Part shown: piece after piece, positions 59,703 to 64,000 of the stretch | Numbering within the stretch: position 1 is the first letter of the stretch | Layout of the letters: each line of letters starts with the position of its first letter | NCBI RefSeq assembly: GCF_004210375.1 | Contig: NC_134831.1 | Coordinates: 42,628,035 to 42,692,034 of the forward strand | Length of the DNA: 64,000 nucleotides | Source of the DNA: Tachypleus tridentatus | Lineage: Eukaryota; Arthropoda; Merostomata; Xiphosura; Limulidae | Direction of reading: 5' to 3' | Program-made: the position numbers and the translations under genes | The notes under the pieces: model-generated | The model's input: only the letters and a program-made list of their open reading frames with translations | Database searches by the model: none | Told to the model about the DNA's origin: nothing

Positions 59703-62700
59703 CTGCATAAATATGAGCTGAACCACGTTAATGGACATTAACCCCTAATTTCTGACTTGGAGAATTAATAGTTTCTTGCTCGGAATTTTTTCTATCTGCA
59801 TGACGGTAAATGTTCCGTTACAGTCAAATAAAACACAGGATATACCAAATTTACACATGATATGATATCAAATCTACATTTTGTGAATTGTTTTACTCTT
59901 GATAATTTTAATCTACTCATAGATATTTTGATTCAATATACTCGATTATATTTTGCACAACTCTTACAAAAAACAGTAGGTAATATATATATTTTTTAAT
60001 TCCAGACATAGTTAGGCTTTCCTAAATACTCTTCCTTTCATAAATACTTTGAGAACAAAACTCTCTCTAGAATTAATAAAAATAACAGGCATATTTTATC
60101 TTCCAGTAATACTGTTTTATGTCAGTATTCTTGGTTAACTTCATGACACAAAATCTTGATTTCAATTTGCATGTTGTTTAGTAGTGGTGTTCTGTGAACT
60201 GATATATTTTTGTTATACAATACTCATAAATGATTTTACATAAAACAAATGCATACGTGAACAAACCACACATGGAAGTTGTTATATACACATATCATCA
60301 TAACATATTGTTATGTACACAAGTAGGTTATATCAGATTTCCTCTGGAACAACCACAATTAACTTCAGTAGCTATCACGAATTTCCTTTCCCAGAATTAT
60401 ATTTCAGCAATGGTCTCTTAATGTTCTGCAATCTGGAAGCTACAAAACTCACAGGGTAATGTTTCCAGGTTCACGACATAAATAATTACTGACAGAATTA
60501 AACTAAATTAAGATATTTCAGCTACAATTTTTTTATCAGCAGGAATTCATATTTGTGGTGTTATTGTTGTATACATCTCTATATACTTTTGGAGAGAGTA
60601 CAGCTCTTTCACTGCACATAGAGAAAGAATATATATAAAGTGAAGTGCACTAGTGAGGATCGCGTAGTATATCGCTTAGAACGTTTCCACTTGTCTAGGT
60701 TAAGCAAGTGATTGTCTTGAAATGATGGATGATGTTTTATTTTATGAAATCACTCGAAAACTCACAAAGAAGGGGTTGCAATGCCCTTTAACCCACTGAT
60801 ATTTCACCCATATGAATATTATACCTTATGATAAGTGATTAAATATCACCGAGCATTCTAGTAATATCTCTAAAATGTAGCTCGAGTGACTATCTTGCAA
60901 AGTAAGGTTTGCCAAACCCGTTTGGTTCTGTTAAATTCATAATAAGTAAACCACCTTAACTTATGATGAATAACGCTACATTAAAACTGTTGGTTTGCCA
61001 CTCTAGCTAAGATTGCATTTTTTCCCCTCACCTGTTCATTTCAGACGATTCTTGCCTGAAATGATTATATAATGGTCCATTAAGCTGGAAGGGAGCATAA
61101 TTTGCATTGCATTATTCACAGAGGCTTGGGTTTTAGTCCCATGCATTTCTCCTAAGAATTATCGGTTAAAACTTCTATAAGAGTACGTCGACAATGTGTG
61201 CGCATACAGAGTAACAAAAATATTCAGAGACCCTGACATTTGAACTAGTAATTGACCCTTAATCTAGGAAAGGAGAATTATGAGTTCTTCTGGAACTGAA
61301 AATTCTTTTGGACCACTGTATCACTTTAGGGACCAATTCATCTTCTTGTTCATAACTACTTTTAACTTTGATAGATGCCATGTCTATACAAAAGAGGCTT
61401 TTGTAACTTAGACACACATGAATGTAAGTTAGGGCAATGCACAATTCAGATAAAACACAGGCAGCTGCATAATAAATTATCTTGTACTCACAGCACCAAA
61501 ATGTTTTCATACCTATCTATTATAAGGTAATTTCAGATAAAACAGATTTACCGTAATAATCATGTGAGAGTTTTTCTTGGTATCGGGAGATTCTTCAAGG
61601 TATCTACGGCAAAAATACTTCTGTATTACCTCATTAATGATTTCGTGTGAAATTGAACAGAGATTTACAGTGGAAATAAATAGGCATTATTTAAAATAAA
61701 TACTGTTATCAAGTATTCTTTACGTATCACAATAGACAGTTGTTTCTAATAGAAAGCTAGCAGTGATCAATGATTTCGTTGTGAGATAACATGATATGAT
61801 ATGACATGATAAAGGTTATTATACTTAGCGGTTCTTTGACAGAGAAATAACAATTTGGATTTGTAGTCTTTTTGATGTACTTTTGTCATTACTTGCATGG
61901 TATGTGGTTCTCAATTCAGGCAGACCATGCTTCGGTGAAACAGGCTAATGAACTTTAAAAATGTATAAGGGATGACAGCATGCTGGATAATATGATTCTG
62001 TTAAAATGCACCTCCTGGCTCTCAGCATGGAAACACAGACTACGTTGTTGCACAGTGAAGCCTTGTAATGGACTATCCTGATTCTATACAACATGTGGGG
62101 GTTGATATCATTGTCATATCCGTCATAAAAAACACATTATGTTATAGAACATTTTGTTAATTGGTGAATACCGTGATTACTCTATCAGGACCTATGGAAA
62201 GAGCAACTAAAGTATTTCAGGTAACATTGGTGATCATTGCTGTGTAGCAAGATAACACTCTACTATCGCTAGTAGAGGATAATAACTTGAATGCATGTAA
62301 CCTGTAGCATTTGTATGGTCAGTTACGAGTGGAGCAATTGTGTTGTACCATCATTATAAATAATTAAGTATTGGTTTGCCAACTATGCTGCAGCTAGTGG
62401 TCTCCAGAGCTCTATGGCAAGAAATTCTTCCTACTTTGCCTAATACAAAACAGAAGAGCACCTACATATATTTTTTAACATTAGGTGACAGTTCTTATGG
62501 TCAAATTATCTAGACGTTTGGTACTGATATGAACAATGTGTGATGTATGCTGCCCAGAGGAAAAACTACTACGATAGAATAAATCCCAATATTGGGTTTC
62601 CTTTAAAGAGATAGCCATGGATACTGAGGGTCTTCTACTTCCAGAAGTCATCAATACAAACTCATTACCATCGACTACATCATGAAGCTTTGTCATGGAT

Positions 62701-62839
62701 TAACCATTATTAAACACATTTGCACCATTCATCACTAATGTGTTGCTGAAGCATATGATAACATGGTTTGGAGCGCTAAAAAGGATTCACATGTTTACAC
62801 GGATTAAGAGCAAGTTTTAATAGCTAATTATTTTGTGCA
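59703..62839. other. AT-rich, no gene recognised
   Basis: A minus-strand frame at 61510-61259 ends in MASIKVKSSYEQEDELVPKV and a short basic tail. It looks somewhat protein-like but has no recognisable domain. From about 61.9 kb the sequence is less AT-rich and probably belongs to the gypsy remnant that is clearest after 62.84 kb. Confidence 0.35.
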
Positions 62840-63110
62840 TAAAGTACAAAGTGTTAAGTGTGGAAAAGGTATTTCACCTTTATAATCTTTAGTCTGATGG
62901 ATTGGAAGAACTGGTGATATCGACTAATAGATAGATTCTTGACAAGCCTTTTTTACTGGTCAGCCTGACTGGGATGAAAACGTGCTATACATGATAATGA
63001 GATATAGATTAATTGAGTATAAATGCACAGGATATTTGTCAAATATGTTCATAATTAAGTGGAAAATGCAACACCTGTTGACACCATGTAAGGTCCTCAT
63101 CCACGAGAAA
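62840..63110 (+). mobile_element. Second Ty3/gypsy integrase remnant
   Basis: Plus-strand translation near 62875-63020 reads FHLYNL*SDGLEELVISTNR then QPDWDENVLYMIMRYRLIEY and KCTGYL. This parallels the integrase stretch P-Q-S-D-G-x-V-E-R-x-N followed by D-W-D..L..M-A-Y-R..H-E-S-T-G-Y. Stops interrupt it. Neighbouring sequence (61.9-63.4 kb) may belong to the same copy. Confidence 0.55.
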
Positions 63111-63950
63111 ACATCCCACAACGTCCACAGTAATAATTGAAGTGATTAAGATCTACAAGTATGCCCAAAAAATAACTGTGAAAAGCCAGTCAATGATAAA
63201 AGTGTTACAACATGACAGTAAATGTATGAGCTGGGTCTGGTTGTTGTAGCAAAAAAGACACTTAGAACTGGATGGCACGGTGTGTATCTCACAATCTTGT
63301 AGATTGGTGCAGTTAATGTATGACATACAATAGATTTGAAAGCACATTTTAATGTGTGAAATACTGATAAGCTGCTTCCCAGATAAACTATTGTACACTG
63401 ACTGGACCAGAAGTCTGAAGTTAAGAGTGACTAGTCAGAGGAGGATGAGGATGCTATCTTAAATCCTTGTTATTCACCTGATGAGGAAAAATGGAACTAA
63501 AAGTACTTATTTGGCTCTTCATGATGAGCCTAAGGAGGAACTACTAGTGTTAGAGATAAAAAACAGATTTCATCAATATGGATGAGTCTGATTGATCAAA
63601 ACAGTTATGATGTTTGTTTGGTTGAGAAACAAAAGCCTTAAAGAGTTTTACAACCTATGTTTTTCAAACTGTCAAGTGATTCCATGAAGCACTGTGTATT
63701 CTGCAATGTACAGTAACTATTAGTTCAACAGTAACTAGAATAAGAAGGTTAATGTAGAGTATAACAACAGCTTGTCTAACTGGAGATATTAGCTAAAGGT
63801 TTAAAACTCATCTGACAGCTCAGAAAGCAGGGTAAGCTTGCCTGAATTTGCTGTGAAACAATTTTAGTGAAACCTTTTTTATAGCTAAAAACTCTTGATT
63901 GACTTTAAAAACTTGGTTATCTCCAAGATGCCCAAAACTTTCACTTTCAG
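63111..63950. other. No gene recognised
   Basis: No exon or element end identified. A minus frame of 81 codons (63398-63153) contains a C-x-x-C-like FCYNNQTQLIHLLSCC stretch but no known domain. Confidence 0.3.
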
Positions 63951-64000
63951 TATTGGAGATGACGACACTGCTAAACTTTGGAACCTGGAAAACAGCCTGA
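63951..64000 (+). CDS. Candidate WD40-repeat exon, cut by the window edge
   Basis: After a pyrimidine-rich CACTTTCAG, the plus strand reads SIGDDDTAKLWNLENSL to the end of the window. The G-x-D-D-T-x-K-L-W-x-L pattern is the classic WD40 strand c/d motif, with D in the structural-tetrad position. The frame is also open upstream to 63887, so the acceptor is not certain. Only 16 complete codons are visible, too few to name the protein. Confidence 0.35.

Noticed and set aside
61259..61510. Minus-strand 83-codon gene
   Set aside because: The second half looks protein-like, but there is no domain, no splice support and no known homologue. Left as unassigned.

Overview
This window is eukaryotic nuclear DNA. 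It is AT-rich, has spliced exons with consensus splice sites, and is crowded with old transposable elements. The mixture points to an invertebrate: tRNA-derived SINEs, Penelope-like, DIRS-like, Ty3/gypsy and I/Jockey-type retroelements, two Tc1 families and ZBED/ZNF862-type hATs. The SINE starting GGCCCGGCATGG closely resembles one I associate from memory with horseshoe crabs, so a chelicerate is my best guess, not a proven assignment.

The main host gene runs on the minus strand from about 38.7 kb down to about 0.6 kb. It is a CREBRF / Drosophila REPTOR-type bZIP transcription regulator. Coding exons lie at 38737-37883, 25779-25371, 17590-17517, 2777-2661 and probably 660-572. All four junctions are phase-compatible and restore the expected basic region and leucine zipper. 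The introns (12.1, 7.8, 14.7 and 2.0 kb) are full of transposons. A well-bounded 90-bp minus-strand exon at 59702-59613 has the right phase to be an upstream exon of the same gene, which would then span almost the whole window.

The bZIP-gene introns hold a decayed Tc1, a TIR-bounded DNA transposon whose product has Cys pairs and a possible DDE triad (4.7-7.2 kb), a Penelope-like inverted pair with a hammerhead-like motif (13.4-14.3 kb), a ZNF862-type hAT split by a SINE (14.6-17.1 kb), a second Tc1 (23.0-24.2 kb), a LINE tail (30.6-31.5 kb) and a DIRS-like remnant (31.6-34.4 kb). Two more copies of the 4.7-kb family lie at about 35.4-36.9 and 51.7-52.6 kb.

Upstream of 39 kb there is a foldback MITE, a ZBED5-type hAT (43.6-46.1 kb) whose 5' region carries two heat-shock-element arrays and a TATA box, a 4 x 68-bp hairpin tandem array, a diverged 170-bp array, a 348-bp tandem duplication, a pair of CRE palindromes, SINEs and gypsy remnants. 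Three short candidate host exons on the plus strand (17.3 kb, a DEG/ENaC-like exon at 55.6 kb, a WD40-like piece at the right edge) are tentative.

No rRNA gene, functional tRNA gene, CRISPR array or prokaryotic operon was seen.
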